DNA of 64,000 nucleotides from Symbiodinium kawagutii (GCA_009767595.1 VSDK01016702.1:122721-186720); one strand, 5' to 3'. Positions 20,331 through 31,108 are shown, counted from the first letter of the stretch. The notes: generated by a model from the letters alone, not told the origin. Made by a program: numbers and translations.

Positions 20331-21490
20331 ATGTTGAAGGATGTTGAAGGATGTTGAAGGATGTTGAAGGATGTTGAAGGATGTTGAAGGATGTTGAAGG
20401 ATGTTGAAGGATGTTGAAGGATGTTGAAGGATGTTGAAGGATGTTGAAGGATGTTGAAGGATGTTGAAGGATGTTGAAGGATGTTGAAGGATGTTGAAGG
20501 ATGTTGAAGGATGTTGAAGGATGTTGAAGGATGTTGAAGGATGTTGAAGGATGTTGAAGGATGTTGAAGGATGTTGAAGGATGTTGAAGGATGTTGAAGG
20601 ATGTTGAAGGATGTTGAAGGATGTTGAAGGATGTTGAAGGATGTTGAAGGATGTTGAAGGATGTTGAAGGATGTTGAAGGATGTTGAAGGATGTTGAAGG
20701 ATGTTGAAGGATGTTGAAGGATGTTGAAGGATGTTGAAGGATGTTGAAGGATGTTGAAGGATGTTGAAGGATGTTGAAGGATGTTGAAGGATGTTGAAGG
20801 ATGTTGAAGGATGTTGAAGGATGTTGAAGGATGTTGAAGGATGTTGAAGGATGTTGAAGGATGTTGAAGGATGTTGAAGGATGTTGAAGGATGTTGAAGG
20901 ATGTTGAAGGATGTTGAAGGATGTTGAAGGATGTTGAAGGATGTTGAAGGATGTTGAAGGATGTTGAAGGATGTTGAAGGATGTTGAAGGATGTTGAAGG
21001 ATGTTGAAGGATGTTGAAGGATGTTGAAGGATGTTGAAGGATGTTGAAGGATGTTGAAGGATGTTGAAGGATGTTGAAGGATGTTGAAGGATGTTGAAGG
21101 ATGTTGAAGGATGTTGAAGGATGTTGAAGGATGTTGAAGGATGTTGAAGGATGTTGAAGGATGTTGAAGGATGTTGAAGGATGTTGAAGGATGTTGAAGG
21201 ATGTTGAAGGATGTTGAAGGATGTTGAAGGATGTTGAAGGATGTTGAAGGATGTTGAAGGATGTTGAAGGATGTTGAAGGATGTTGAAGGATGTTGAAGG
21301 ATGTTGAAGGATGTTGAAGGATGTTGAAGGATGTTGAAGGATGTTGAAGGATGTTGAAGGATGTTGAAGGATGTTGAAGGATGTTGAAGGATGTTGAAGG
21401 ATGTTGAAGGATGTTGAAGGATGTTGAAGGATGTTGAAGGATGTTGAAGGATGTTGAAGGATGTTGAAGGATGTTGAAGGATGTTGAAGG
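20331..21490. repeat. 10-bp minisatellite, 116 perfect copies
   Basis: Perfect head-to-tail ATGTTGAAGG over 1160 bases with no variant copy visible. On the minus strand none of the three frames has a stop, giving a 478-codon ORF that is mostly a 10-residue period (PSTSFNILQH). The total length is not a multiple of three. Confidence 0.97.
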
Positions 21491-21519
21491 ATGAAGGTTC
21501 ATAGAGTTGTTGTTTTGGT

Positions 21520-21900
21520 ACATTTGCGGAGACCTATGAAGAACCCTTGGCCCAGGCGCTGACGAAAAAGAGGCGTTTAAAGGCAGCGAGGGCCGGGCTT
21601 AAAGACTCTGCGGCTGTGGACCAAATGAGCTGTGCCAACCTCAGAGTTTCACAACAGAATCCGCACTGATGAAGACAGTGTTACTTTCGAGATCTTTGAG
21701 CAAATTTTAAGAAGAGACTCGAAACAGAACTCGACAATCAAATACAATCAACATCTTTCACTATGATTGTGTCAGGAATCTTCAGCATCTCGAAGTTTGG
21801 ATACCACGGTCTGAAGTATTCCGATGTCAACGACACTTGGCATACAGTAAATTCGATCTATCTAAGACCCTCTACTATATCCTCTACTGATCCCTGGGAA
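21520..21900. other. flank of minisatellite, no supported gene
   Basis: Only short frames with no splice support. Confidence 0.3.
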
Positions 21901-21919
21901 CCATATCATGACTCTGCTT

Positions 21920-22180
21920 CTATTTGTGAGAATCCAAAATGCACAAATGACTGATTGTCTTCAGTTGCAAGACTGCAAGGTTTTGCAAGTATGCATTCAA
22001 ACACTTCAAATGTCGTTTGTTTTGTTCAAGGTCCAAATCTATTTGATTAAACGCAGCACTTTTGTCGAAGCAAACCCCAATTTCAAAGCATATCTTGTCC
22101 TTGGATGGCCACGGGAACACCTGAAAACCAAGAAAGTACGCCTCATAAGATGGAATTCCCTCAAGTGCCTTTGTCAAACG
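21920..22180 (-). CDS. candidate exon
   Basis: Minus frame with KDKICFEIGVCFDKSAAFNQ and IDLDLEQNKRHLKC. The plus strand is also open here. A GT-AG pair inside is possible. Confidence 0.35.
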   Translation of the reverse strand, partial: RLTKALEGIPSYEAYFLGFQVFPWPSKDKICFEIGVCFDKSAAFNQIDLDLEQNKRHLKCLNAYLQNLAVLQLKTISHLCILDSHK

Positions 22181-22478
22181 TACCGTTGTTGACCATAAAC
22201 ATCCCTTGGCCCTGGGCTCATTGTATTCTTGTCTGGCACAATACTTCCTACATCTTCCTACATCTTCCTTCTGGTAGTTTTGTTGCGATTTCCTTTGACC
22301 ACACGAGATCCTGTCGTCAAGAGGTCCTAATTTGATGGCCTGGCTTGGACACCGCTTAGAACTTAATTCCCCACTTGAACTACTCAGGGCTCTCCACGGA
22401 ATTGGTTCAAGAGTGTAGAACTTACGTCAAAACGTTGCTTGGTTTACCAGTCAAACTCTTAATCAGTTATCAGTTGTC

Positions 22479-22769
22479 CTAGTTTTTACGCATCAAAACA
22501 ATCTCTAGTTCTTGTACCAAACTCTCGATTTCGGGAGACACGTTTGTCAGAAGTGTCCTTAACTTCGAGACGTGACAAGAAGGCTCGGAGATGATATTAG
22601 CTTCATGGTCCAAAGTTCCGAATGTTAAAATCAAAAAACAAAATGCAACGAGCATGAAGAAACACAGATGAAACCTGCCATGTCGCACTTGACTGACGCA
22701 GAGCAGGCCCACTTCTTTGGCGAATCTGTGTGATCTGTTTCCGCTACAGTACTGTAATTCTTTAAACAT
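22479..22769 (-). CDS. gene 6, terminal exon with membrane helix
   Basis: Minus frame open for 96 codons to a TAG at 22479-22481. It has a hydrophobic helix (LCFFMLVAFCFLILTF) followed by a soluble acidic tail (NVSPEIESLVQELEIVLM). Upstream, an overlapping minus frame (22891-22631, contains SFEGEDDYLRILEESG) looks like the preceding exon. Probably a single-pass or tail-anchored membrane protein. Confidence 0.5.
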   Translation of the reverse strand: MFKELQYCSGNRSHRFAKEVGLLCVSQVRHGRFHLCFFMLVAFCFLILTFGTLDHEANIISEPSCHVSKLRTLLTNVSPEIESLVQELEIVLMRKN

Positions 22770-23060
22770 CCTGATTCTTCGAGTATTCTCAAGTAGTCAT
22801 CCTCTCCCTCAAAACTGTGATTTTGATGCATGTTGTATATTTTGCTCCGGGTGGATGAAGACTTATTAGAATGTCGATTCCACGTCAGCAATCTGCAGAT
22901 TCGGAGGGGTTCCTTTACGTTCCAATCTACATATTACCATTTGGCCATATTTGGCCAAGCAAATATGTTCTTCAGAACAGATGGAACGATGAATGCCAAA
23001 CTCACCTTGCAGTTCCTCAATGACTAACGATCTTTATCGAATAACTTTTGTGACATCCTG

Positions 23061-23243
23061 ATGGCCGTTGGATTAGGCAAGACACGCCGGCACCAGAGCG
23101 GCCAGCTGCTTGCGTACCGCTGCAATCTCGGCTCCTTAGTGACCGTGGCCGAGCTTGCCCAGAGGTTGATTTTAGATGTGAAGAGGCATGGGGTAATGAT
23201 GCAGGCAACCAGGCGCAAAGATGTGTGGCATGTGCAGCTGTAA
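23061..23243 (+). CDS. candidate plus-strand exon
   Basis: 60 codons, GC-richer than its surroundings, with GSLVTVAELAQRLILDVKRH and RRKDVWHVQL, stop at 23241-23243. The minus strand is also open, so confidence is limited. Confidence 0.4.
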   Translation: MAVGLGKTRRHQSGQLLAYRCNLGSLVTVAELAQRLILDVKRHGVMMQATRRKDVWHVQL

Positions 23244-23259
23244 GGGACATCACAACTCA

Positions 23260-23560
23260 TCTTGCACCTATACAAAGAGGTGCACGCATGTATCTAATAT
23301 TCTGACATTTGTCCTGACATGTAAGCCGCTTTTCTGACAGGAAGACTGATAGAATCCTTTCCTGCATTTGTTCTGATATGATAGAATTACAAACAAATAC
23401 AATAACTGGGATATCATGTGGCATGACACGACTCTGATTGCAACCTTCTGACACTGAAACTGATTTTGAGGGAGGTGCTGACATATATTCTGACAGCTGG
23501 CATCGGCTTTCTGTCTACTCTTCCGACATCTGGACTGGCACATTCTGACATTCGTTCTCA
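23260..23560. repeat. dispersed TTCTGACA-like motif
   Basis: TTCTGACA, CCTGACA and related words recur about a dozen times at irregular spacing, suggesting an old decayed tandem array. Confidence 0.45.
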
Positions 23561-23575
23561 TAGCAAATAGGGTTG

Positions 23576-23620
23576 ACACACACACACACACTAAGTAAAT
23601 ATATATATATATATATACAC
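23576..23620. repeat. CA and TA microsatellites
   Basis: A (CA)n run at 23578-23590 is followed by an (AT)n run at 23599-23616. Confidence 0.85.
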
Positions 23621-24462
23621 TGAGGAGTATATAGATGAATAAAGCTAGCATATGGCATATCTGGCATGGCAATTTGAATGAGATGGTACTGCAAAAGAAA
23701 AAGAAAAGCATGGCAGAGATCGTTCATCATGGATCGTGATGGATCGCTTTGGATCTTTCCAGAATTTGTACCTCCAGAGACGCTCTGCAAATTCTCAGCC
23801 CAAATCCCAACCCCCTTTCTCATCCATAATCCCATGACATTTTCTCAAGAGCCGCACTGCAGCTTGAGCATTCCAAAAACAACCATGCTTAGAGGGGCTG
23901 TTTTTACGGTGCCAGGTCTCGCTTTCTCCCCCAAAATGTTCTAGTGGGCTTAGCCGAACATGCAACTGGAACTTCAGGTCCTGAAAACGGCAATGCTGGA
24001 AGATGTTGGATGTTTTTTTCCAGTTTGTCAGATGCTACAGCCAAAAAAGCCTGGGGGCATCAATACAAAATATACAAAGTCCGGGCTCATTCATAGTAAC
24101 TCCGTACAGTGGCATCTTTCAATCAGAACCCGACAACATGTGGATTGCAGACATTCAGACATTCGGACCGTTTCAATCCCTTCTGCCTGAATGAAATGGT
24201 TTTCCAGAGCTTCAGGGTTGTCAGACGTTATATTCAGGGAAAAACAACAGGGTTGTGCTGAGACTCTCTGCAAAGGTTGCAAAGAGCATATTCAGTACAT
24301 GAGTGTACATATGCTTTGGAAGCGCTTACAATGTCGTACTAAAAGACTTCATATTCAAAATCATACAGAGGCTGTCGGCATTTTGCATATCTTTTATTTT
24401 GCGTTCTGACCTAGTGTGAGATTCTGAGCCACATGGAGACATGGAGAGTTCGATTTTGAACT

Positions 24463-24645
24463 TTACGGAACTTCGTGGAATGCATCTTGGAACATCCTAC
24501 AGCATTCATCTACCTTTGCAAAACTCAGGCTCTGACGCACTGCATTCGGCGCTAGCTCCAAAGCCCCAGAGACTTCAATTGGTTCTGCAGGCTCCTTGTA
24601 GGTGCAGTCACGGCAAAAAGAATCTCCCTTTGTGTCATGGCAAAA
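24463..24645 (-). CDS. gene 7 exon
   Basis: The minus frame reads CRDCTYKEPAEPIEVSGALE and SLSFAKVDECCRMFQDAFHE, to a stop at 24463. A balanced soluble composition; a donor at GCAAAG|GTAGAT would shorten it. Confidence 0.55.
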   Translation of the reverse strand, partial: FCHDTKGDSFCRDCTYKEPAEPIEVSGALELAPNAVRQSLSFAKVDECCRMFQDAFHEVP

Positions 24646-24877
24646 GATTCCTTTTTGAGAAATTCCTGTAGCACAACATAGCACAACCCACAAACATTCA
24701 ACTCTGTTTCATGAATTTTCATGATAATACATCTCTGTTTGCAGAAACTCCTCTGGGGGGATGGTGGCAGCAAGCTCTGCATGAAGAAGGGCCTTGTCTG
24801 CCGACAAAGGCTGTGCTGCTCCAAGAAACCAAAGCCGGAAAGAATTGCTGCTTGAATATATCAGTTACGTTTTACCA

Positions 24878-25070
24878 TTTACCACCCACCACCACCACAT
24901 ACCACCACATACAGTACCACCACCACCACGACCACCACACACATCAACCACAACGACCACAAGAATCACCACAACAACTACAAACACCACAACAACCATA
25001 CCGATGACAACAACCACAATGACTGCAATGACGACAACCACGACAACAAACACAACCACGAACACGAAGG
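24878..25070. repeat. imperfect CAC/ACA triplet tract
   Basis: Almost 200 bases of CAC, CAA and ACA triplets with very little G or T on the plus strand. It yields long Thr- or His-rich frames that are not taken as genes. Confidence 0.8.
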
Positions 25071-25437
25071 GAAAAACAATTAAAGCAGTTGCAGCAACAG
25101 TAGCCAAACATGCCATAGGTGTGTGACAATGTCCGGAAGACTTCTTCCGTTCTAGCCTTCAACCAAAAATAGAAATTAAGATTTTTGAGACTCAGAAGAT
25201 CTCAGAAGTCCAGAAACTAATCCCGTGGCTGTTGGAAGTGGGCGCAAACCGTTGACTTCGACGTGAAGGTTTTTGGAAGCTGCGAGCATTCAAGTTGCTT
25301 GAATGATTGACCGCAAATCGATTGGGCCACTCCGGCCCAACCACAAAGTGCTTGGGAAAAAAGCATAGAAGCTATGCTCTTTCTGTCTCTCTTTCCTATA
25401 AATTTCTACAAATTTCTACAATCCTTCGAAAGAAAAC

Positions 25438-25551
25438 TCTTTGAGATGCCGCACCAGGCCCTCGGCATCTGATGGCAGCTTCGCCCACCTCGGAGACCGT
25501 TGTCAAATGTGAGTCTGAAGCGCGCTTGTAAAGCAAACGTGTGAAACGTAT
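25438..25551 (-). CDS. gene 8, second exon
   Basis: Acceptor GGTTTTTCAG|ATACG in phase 0, then LLYKRASDSHLTTVSEVGEA, donor CAAAGA|GTTTTC. It joins the exon ending at 25619 across a 67-nt GT-AG intron in the same phase. Confidence 0.55.
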
Positions 25552-25618
25552 CTGAAAAACCAACATAGAATTGTAGTGCCATTTTTAATTTAATCATGTT
25601 TTCTTGTCGCTTGTCGAC

Positions 25619-25684
25619 ATATCCAAACACTGGCTCAGGAGAAGCAATCTCGTACAAGGACATGACGAAGCCTCTTCCATGCAT
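25619..25684 (-). CDS. gene 8, first recognisable exon
   Basis: Begins MHGRGFVMSLYEIASPEPVF and ends at the donor GGATAT|GTCGAC in phase 0. The ATG may be the start or internal. Confidence 0.5.
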
Positions 25685-25786
25685 CGCAATGTTTTTGACT
25701 CTTCGAGTCTATTCAATCATGATTCAATCAAGGAATCAAGGAACTATATGCAATCGTTCTTTAAATTCAGTGTGTGATCACTTGAC

Positions 25787-26191
25787 TCAAGACACAGACA
25801 CATGCATTTGCCATGAAGAGATCCCATTTGCAGCCCACGGGCACGCATCAGCGGTTTCATCTCTGAATCTCTGATTCAACAAAGGAAATATGAGGAATTG
25901 ACTGAACAAGGGCAACATGATCTCAGAGGGGGTAACTCGGGGCTCCAAATTGCGCAATGTCGAAACATGTCGAAACTGTCCTGCCCGGTGAAACGGCACA
26001 CTCTGCTGCATGCCAAGCAGCCCCAAATGCCCAGCCGCAAGCACCTTGAAGAAATGGACAGCACAAAGAACACAAAGAATCACAAAGAACAGACTTCTCT
26101 TGCATACATGACAGGATATGTATCATCTACTATGCATGTTGAGCAAGAGACGGTTGCAAGCGGGGGCGAGAGCCACGCCAGCATGAGTTAA
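25787..26191. other. region open on both strands
   Basis: A plus ORF (25898-26191) and minus ORFs (25787-26126) overlap. The minus piece RFRDETADACPWAANG could precede gene 8. Confidence 0.3.
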
Positions 26192-26199
26192 AGCGAACG

Positions 26200-26740
26200 G
26201 TTCCCAAGAACCGACCAGGCAAAAGTTAACGCATGCTAGAGCAAAGTTACACATGCTACAGACATGTGATCCAGAAAAGCCTTTGGACATCTTTGAACGT
26301 CTTTGAACCTCCTCTTAGCGTCAAACTGTCCCTCCTGGGTCTCTCCTGGGTCCCTCCTGGGTGCCTGAGTCCCTCCTGACGCCCAGTCACTTCCTGCAGT
26401 CTGTCCCGCAGCAGCATCAGTCCATACATCTCTGATTCAGCATGGACAGCCTTGGTGACGAGAGGATGAATTCACAAGTATCAGAATGGCCCACACCCCG
26501 CATCTGAATGGCAAGGTGAAAAGAGAAACCAAGGAGAGACCACATCCCAAGATCAATCCTTGTAAATTCTTGAGATATTTCCAGATGGTTTAGGCTCTGT
26601 GAAGGCTGAATCAAAGATTTGGCTCATCATTGACTCTGCCCGAGCCATCTGCATGATTGCTGACCTGCTCAATGCCATAAATCCAATGCAATGCCTACGT
26701 CGCAAAAACGGAGCAAGAAAGTCTGGCTGCTCAATGATCC
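26200..26740. other. no supported gene; short CTCCTGGGT repeat
   Basis: A 9 to 10-base unit like TCCCTCCTGGG recurs about five times at 26328-26375. Otherwise only a weak minus ORF. Confidence 0.4.
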
Positions 26741-27159
26741 TTTAGACATGTGTGCGCTCAAAGCTTGCTTCCTATGATGAAACAGTCATTGAGCTGCAAA
26801 ATTTTGGACACCAAAGCGTACGGCTCTGAACCTGCCAGTTTCAGCAGGTTCATCCGCCACAGCGATTCTGTACATCTTGTGTTGTTGCTGCAGGGTCAAA
26901 GTGCGAAGAAAAGGCCCTTTGAACCGAAGCATTCGTCTTCGATTGTGTTGAAGTACACAACCGGTCGATGTGCACAGTAACAGGACCTATTCGCATTTAT
27001 GAGTGAAAGATATGCCCTCTTTCTCTGCACAGAGACGCTGCACAATATTCCTACGCCTATGCCAAGCGTTGTCCACTCGCATAGGTGACAACAAGCAGAA
27101 AGACAAAGAAAGACAAAGAAAGACAAAGTCCACCATGAAGATCCATGAAGTGTGACTGC

Positions 27160-27304
27160 AAATTTGCTGAAAGCAGAGCTGCAGCCGTCGATCTACCGAA
27201 CCCGTCCCCACCATTGTGCATGCGCTCGATCTGACCAGGGCTCCTGTACGTAGATCGGGGGTGACGACTTCCTCAGCCAAGGCGAGTGCCTGAACAAAGG
27301 GCAC
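27160..27304 (-). CDS. gene 9 exon
   Basis: Acceptor TCGACTTCAG|GTGCCC, then VQALALAEEVVTPDLRTGAL and STMV-like Ser/Gly residues, to about RRLQLCFQQ. The other two minus frames are closed here, which supports this one. Confidence 0.6.
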
Positions 27305-27309
27305 CTGAA

Positions 27310-27460
27310 GTCGATATGTTGAATAAAGAATCTATAGAATCCAAATATAGAATATATTCTATATCTATATATAGAATATTATATATAATTGGAATCTATA
27401 TAATTGGAATCTACATATAATCTAAAGAATAATCAGAATCTATATATAGGATCTATGTTT
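27310..27460. repeat. AT-rich tract with TATAGAAT/ATTGGAATC repeats
   Basis: Contains a perfect 20-bp palindrome at 27345-27364 and tandem copies of ATAATTGGAATCTAT. Confidence 0.75.
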
Positions 27461-27770
27461 AGAGCATATGGCGGTTGATCTAGATTCCTGTATTGCGAAC
27501 AGCTGTTCATCGCGAAGAAAAAGGTACTTTTGCAAACCTTTCGCCGGGTTGATCAACCCAATATGCAGAGCGTTTATAGATGAGAATGGTGAATAATGAT
27601 TGACCAGCATGTGTGTCACCTGCATTCCTATTGACTTCGTACACTTTGGATCGCTTTGGTTGATACAATGACAGGCTGGTACAGGCTCCAGCGAGAACAG
27701 CCGGACTCCACATGGCACAGAGGGATACAGAGGGAAGGGTTCTCATCAATAGCGGCTTGAGACCAACCAA
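27440..27770 (-). CDS. gene 9 upstream exon(s)
   Basis: Two overlapping minus frames: one begins MVGLKPLLMRTLPSVSLCAM, the other contains LINPAKGLQKYLFLRDEQLF. They may be successive exons of one gene. Confidence 0.45.
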
Positions 27771-27908
27771 CTCTGGACAACCAATTTACAACCCAAACTG
27801 AAAGTCCGAATGAGAAAAAATGACCACCTCTTACTCTTCTATCAAAAGTGAAGAGACGGGTTTTGGAGCTGCCAAATCGTGGCTATCCCATTCTGTCCCA
27901 CCTCTTTT

Positions 27909-28109
27909 CTAAGGCGGGACAGGAACAAGAGGCCTGGAGGGAGAGGGAAGCTTTCCATCATAGACTGCCTTGTGGGGAAACGCCACATCAACTACCTTGT
28001 TTGGGGTGCCTTCCATGATCTTCCGTACAATGCCAGTGTTTTTGCAAACCATAGAATGCACCTGGAGAACTGGGCAAATTGTGGAAACCTGTCTCACTAC
28101 GCTGCACAT
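27909..28109 (-). CDS. gene 9 candidate exon
   Basis: The minus frame contains MVCKNTGIVRKIMEGTPNKV and VDVAFPHKAVYDGKLPSPS, stop at 27909. The plus strand is also open, but this frame has the better composition. Confidence 0.45.
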   Translation of the reverse strand: MCSVVRQVSTICPVLQVHSMVCKNTGIVRKIMEGTPNKVVDVAFPHKAVYDGKLPSPSRPLVPVPP

Positions 28110-28224
28110 GGCTCGTCACCGCGGAGGATATGGTGGGGCGCTTGTCCTATTGACTCCTGGGAAAGCGTATATTTTAAAAAAATCTCGTGGCATGCCTATC
28201 AAACACACACACGCACACACACAC

Positions 28225-28570
28225 ACACACACTGAGTAAATGCCAAGGCATAGGGTGAAATGAGATGATATGATTTTCTGTGTTGCAGTCTCCCTGGGTG
28301 TAATCTTTGACGAATGACCTCTCAACACACGAGATCAGCTGCACTGAACGACTGGCACTCACTGATGCGGTGGCTGACAGCAAACTGAAATCGGCTGATG
28401 GAAACACGGCATTGGAACAGCTTGATCAACAGTTCAACTTGATGCAGGTACGTTTTCACCCCCATGCTGTCTGGTCTTCGTTGGCCAGGACAGACAAGCA
28501 TGGGTTCCTGGCCCCCTGCTTTCTTATTTATGTGACGTGAAGCCCCTCGAAACGGGGTGTGACACACACA
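28225..28570 (+). repeat. duplicated module, copy 1
   Basis: About 345 bases from CACACTGAGTAAATGCC to GGGGTGTGACACACACA, repeated at 29847-30192 with six visible substitutions. Both ends run into CA dinucleotide repeats. It carries an exon-like plus segment with donor ATGCAG|GTACG. Confidence 0.9.
28337..28447 (+). CDS. exon-like segment in module copy 1
   Basis: Plus frame with LALTDAVADSKLKSADGNTA and LEQLDQQFNLMQ, then a donor-like GTACG. An in-frame stop lies 55 bases upstream, so an acceptor such as CACGAG|ATC would be needed. Helical and acidic. Confidence 0.4.
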
Positions 28571-28902
28571 AGGAGCCCAGGTGGGCAATAAGCCCAAAAT
28601 GCATTCGTTCGTTTTGTTGACTGGAACTCAGACATGTAGGTTCAATGCCATCCGCAAGTCTTATATATTTCGATATATAACCTGATACATCAACGCTCGG
28701 AACCAAACGTGGATAGACAGCAAAGCAAAATTGACAAATGACAAGTCAGCTCAAGATAAGATGACCGGTATGTAGTGATACATCAACACGAACCAAACGC
28801 GACAAGCATATACGCTAGCAGCTTCGGCTCTGATAGACAAGTTTGCTAACACACAGGCAGCCTGAGTCCAGGCATGCTTTGTTGTTGCTGAGGCCATGAC
28901 TG

Positions 28903-29130
28903 GTGAAGTGGACTGGAGAGGATTGGAGCATGAGCAGTGAATGCCACAGACGGCAAGGAGAAGTAAAGTGGAAGCCCGTGGAAGCCACTGAAAGAAGCCA
29001 AAAGAAGCTATGTAGAAGCCAGGAAGACCAAAAGGTAGCCGTAGTGAAGCGACGTGGAAACAAGGAAGCAAAAGGACGGAAGAAGGCAGTGAAGCCAACG
29101 TGTAAAAAAGTGATGTGACATGTAGCAAGA
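28903..29130 (+). repeat. purine-rich GAAGCC-type imperfect repeat
   Basis: GAAGCC or GAAGC plus a purine occurs about nine times among purine-rich sequence. Plus and minus ORFs across it are compositional. Confidence 0.6.
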
Positions 29131-29285
29131 GTGAAAATGCAATGCAAGGTGAACATGGTGCTTGGTACATCGTAAGGCGTGGCTCTGGCCACTTTTCACT
29201 GTTTGTTTGGTTCCGGTCACTCTCCAGTCATCACGCAGCACAACGCTCCCTTGAGCGAGAGGCAGCAAGAGACGGTAGTGAACAT

Positions 29286-29482
29286 AGAGGGGGAGACAGC
29301 GCAGCAAAGGAAAGAGAAAAACAGAGCAAGGAAACAAGCAAAAAACACCAACCCGGCGGGGCGGAGAAAGCACAGCAGAGAAAACGGGGGGCAGAGCCCA
29401 AGCCCACAAACCACCACAGCAGGCAACAAGGAAGCAAACGACACCAACCAAAACCAGCCAACCAGCACCCAGGGGAAGGGGA
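29286..29482. other. 197-base stretch with no T on the plus strand
   Basis: Counted base by base: the last T before it is at 29285 and the next is at 29483. Bases are A, G and C only. Plus frames are therefore open for long stretches (Lys/Gln/Thr/Pro-rich) without implying a gene. Confidence 0.9.
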
Positions 29483-29544
29483 TTAAACAAATGAAACTGG
29501 TGGAACTTGTTGGGATGACTCTGGAAATTCTGGGTAATCTTGCC

Positions 29545-29608
29545 ATGAGAGCACATAACTGCTGTGATCATAGCAACCATGAGAGCACATAAATGCTGTG
29601 ATCATGGT
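29545..29608. repeat. tandem duplication of about 34 bp
   Basis: CATGAGAGCACATAA followed by CTGCTGTGATCATAG or ATGCTGTGATCATGG; two copies side by side. Confidence 0.85.
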
Positions 29609-29846
29609 GTCTGGTGCGAATCTGGGCCGTCATGGGTTGATTGTACTGCAAGGTTAAACCTGGGCATTCATTCGTATCTGCAAAAGTAGAAACCTGTAAC
29701 AGGGCTCGGAAATGTGACGCTACACATTGAGTTGGTGGTCAGACCGCCAAAATCTGCAGCAACTGGTTTAAACTGATTTCAGGTTCCCCATCCTCGAAAA
29801 GACAGTATACTCGGGCAACCTAGAAGGATAGGCCACGAGGTCAGTT

Positions 29847-30200
29847 TCACACACTGAGTAAATGCCAAGGCATAGGGTGAAATGAGATGATATGATTTTC
29901 TGTGTTGCAGTCTCCCTGGGTGTAATCTTTGACGAATGAACTCTCAACACGCGAGATCAGCTGCTCTGAACGACTGGTACTCACTGATGCGGTGGCTGAC
30001 AGCAAACTGAAATCGGCTGATGGAAACACGGCATTGGAACAGCTTGATCAACAGTTCAACTTGACGCAGGTACGTTTTCACCCCCATGCTGTCTGGTCTT
30101 CGTTGGCCAGGACAGACAAGCATGGGTTCCTGGCCCCCTGCTTTCTTATTTATGTGACGTGAAGTCCCTCGAAACGGGGTGTGACACACACACACACACA
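29847..30200 (+). repeat. duplicated module, copy 2
   Basis: Direct copy of 28225-28570, displaced by 1622 bases. The five changes in the exon-like part all alter the amino acid in the frame used for copy 1; the intron-like part has one change. Confidence 0.9.
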
Positions 30201-30499
30201 GAACCAACAATGGAAGTCATTGAACTATCTTGAGTGCAGCTGCTCCACAAGTGTGCCATCGCTTTTCATGACTAATAATTATGATTAATATTGGCCCAAC
30301 AAATCAACATGCCACGGGACAGCGGTTCAAGTTCTATGGTTGACATCTTGATCGACCTGATCAGATTGATTTAGATTGGCTAGTGGAAGGTTGTTGCTGT
30401 CGTTGAATCATTCAAAACTGCTTTCGATGCTGTCAAAAGCGCTTCCTGCTTCAAAGATTCAAATAAGCTCCCTGCTTCACTGCCTGTTTTACTGTGCAG

Positions 30500-30661
30500 A
30501 ATGCCTTCCGTGGAGCTCCAGGATATGCCCTGTTTGGTTTCCCTTGTAGCGCAGGATTGGGAGCTTCCGAGTACGGCAAACGGATCTCACTCACCAAATA
30601 CTCCCCGATGGTGTTGATGATCGGACTCGGCCTCCAAAACGCTGAGGCCAAAAAAGGATGA
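30500..30661 (+). CDS. gene 10, plus-strand exon
   Basis: Acceptor TTTTACTGTGCAG|AAT in phase 0 after a pyrimidine tract, then GYALFGFPCSAGLGASEYGK and SPMVLMIGLGLQNAEAKKG, TGA at 30659-30661. A Gly-rich, moderately hydrophobic segment. A minus frame is also open, but the splice signal and composition favour plus. Confidence 0.55.
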   Translation, partial: NAFRGAPGYALFGFPCSAGLGASEYGKRISLTKYSPMVLMIGLGLQNAEAKKG

Positions 30662-30706
30662 GATCACATACGATCACACCACTCTGAGCCTTTTAGTTTC
30701 CAGACT

Positions 30707-31030
30707 TTGTCCAGTTCCCTCCCTTTGGGGGTCCTTTTACAAGCCTTTTATCCAGCCTTAGCACGCCTGCGCAGTTCAGAACACCAAGCATGCGTGCACT
30801 TTGATGTATGGGTATTTCATGGTATTCCTATGGGACCCAAAGTTGGAAACCATCCGTGTACTTCCACTGATCTAGAAAACCCTCACAGCGTTACACAGTC
30901 TTTGGCCGAACTTTCGCCCAGCCGACCAATCTGCAAGAATTTGTGTCTCACCAGAACAGCAAGCACGAAAACAAATCCTGCTGTTGCTAAGTTCGACTTG
31001 GTGACAAAGAGAACAAAGAAAAACCATATA
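30707..31030 (+). CDS. gene 10 candidate exon
   Basis: Plus frame with VTQSLAELSPSRPICKNLCL and TASTKTNPAVAKFDLV. Edges unknown. Confidence 0.35.
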
Positions 31031-31108
31031 TATATAATGAAACATAATCATCACAATCATATATCGCCATATAGATATGTATGGGTGACGAGATTGTCAT
31101 GATTTCCA

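Noticed and set aside
20331..21490. CRISPR array
   Set aside because: Unit is 10 bp with no spacers, in a eukaryotic setting.
20087..21523. 478-codon minus ORF as a real repeat protein
   Set aside because: The openness follows from the stop-free 10-bp unit in every frame; there is no independent start, splice or codon evidence.
24865..25126. Thr-rich and Val-rich ORFs
   Set aside because: By-products of the CAC/ACA triplet tract.
29008..29592. 190-codon minus ORF and overlapping plus ORFs
   Set aside because: The region is T-free or T-poor on one strand, so open frames are expected without coding.
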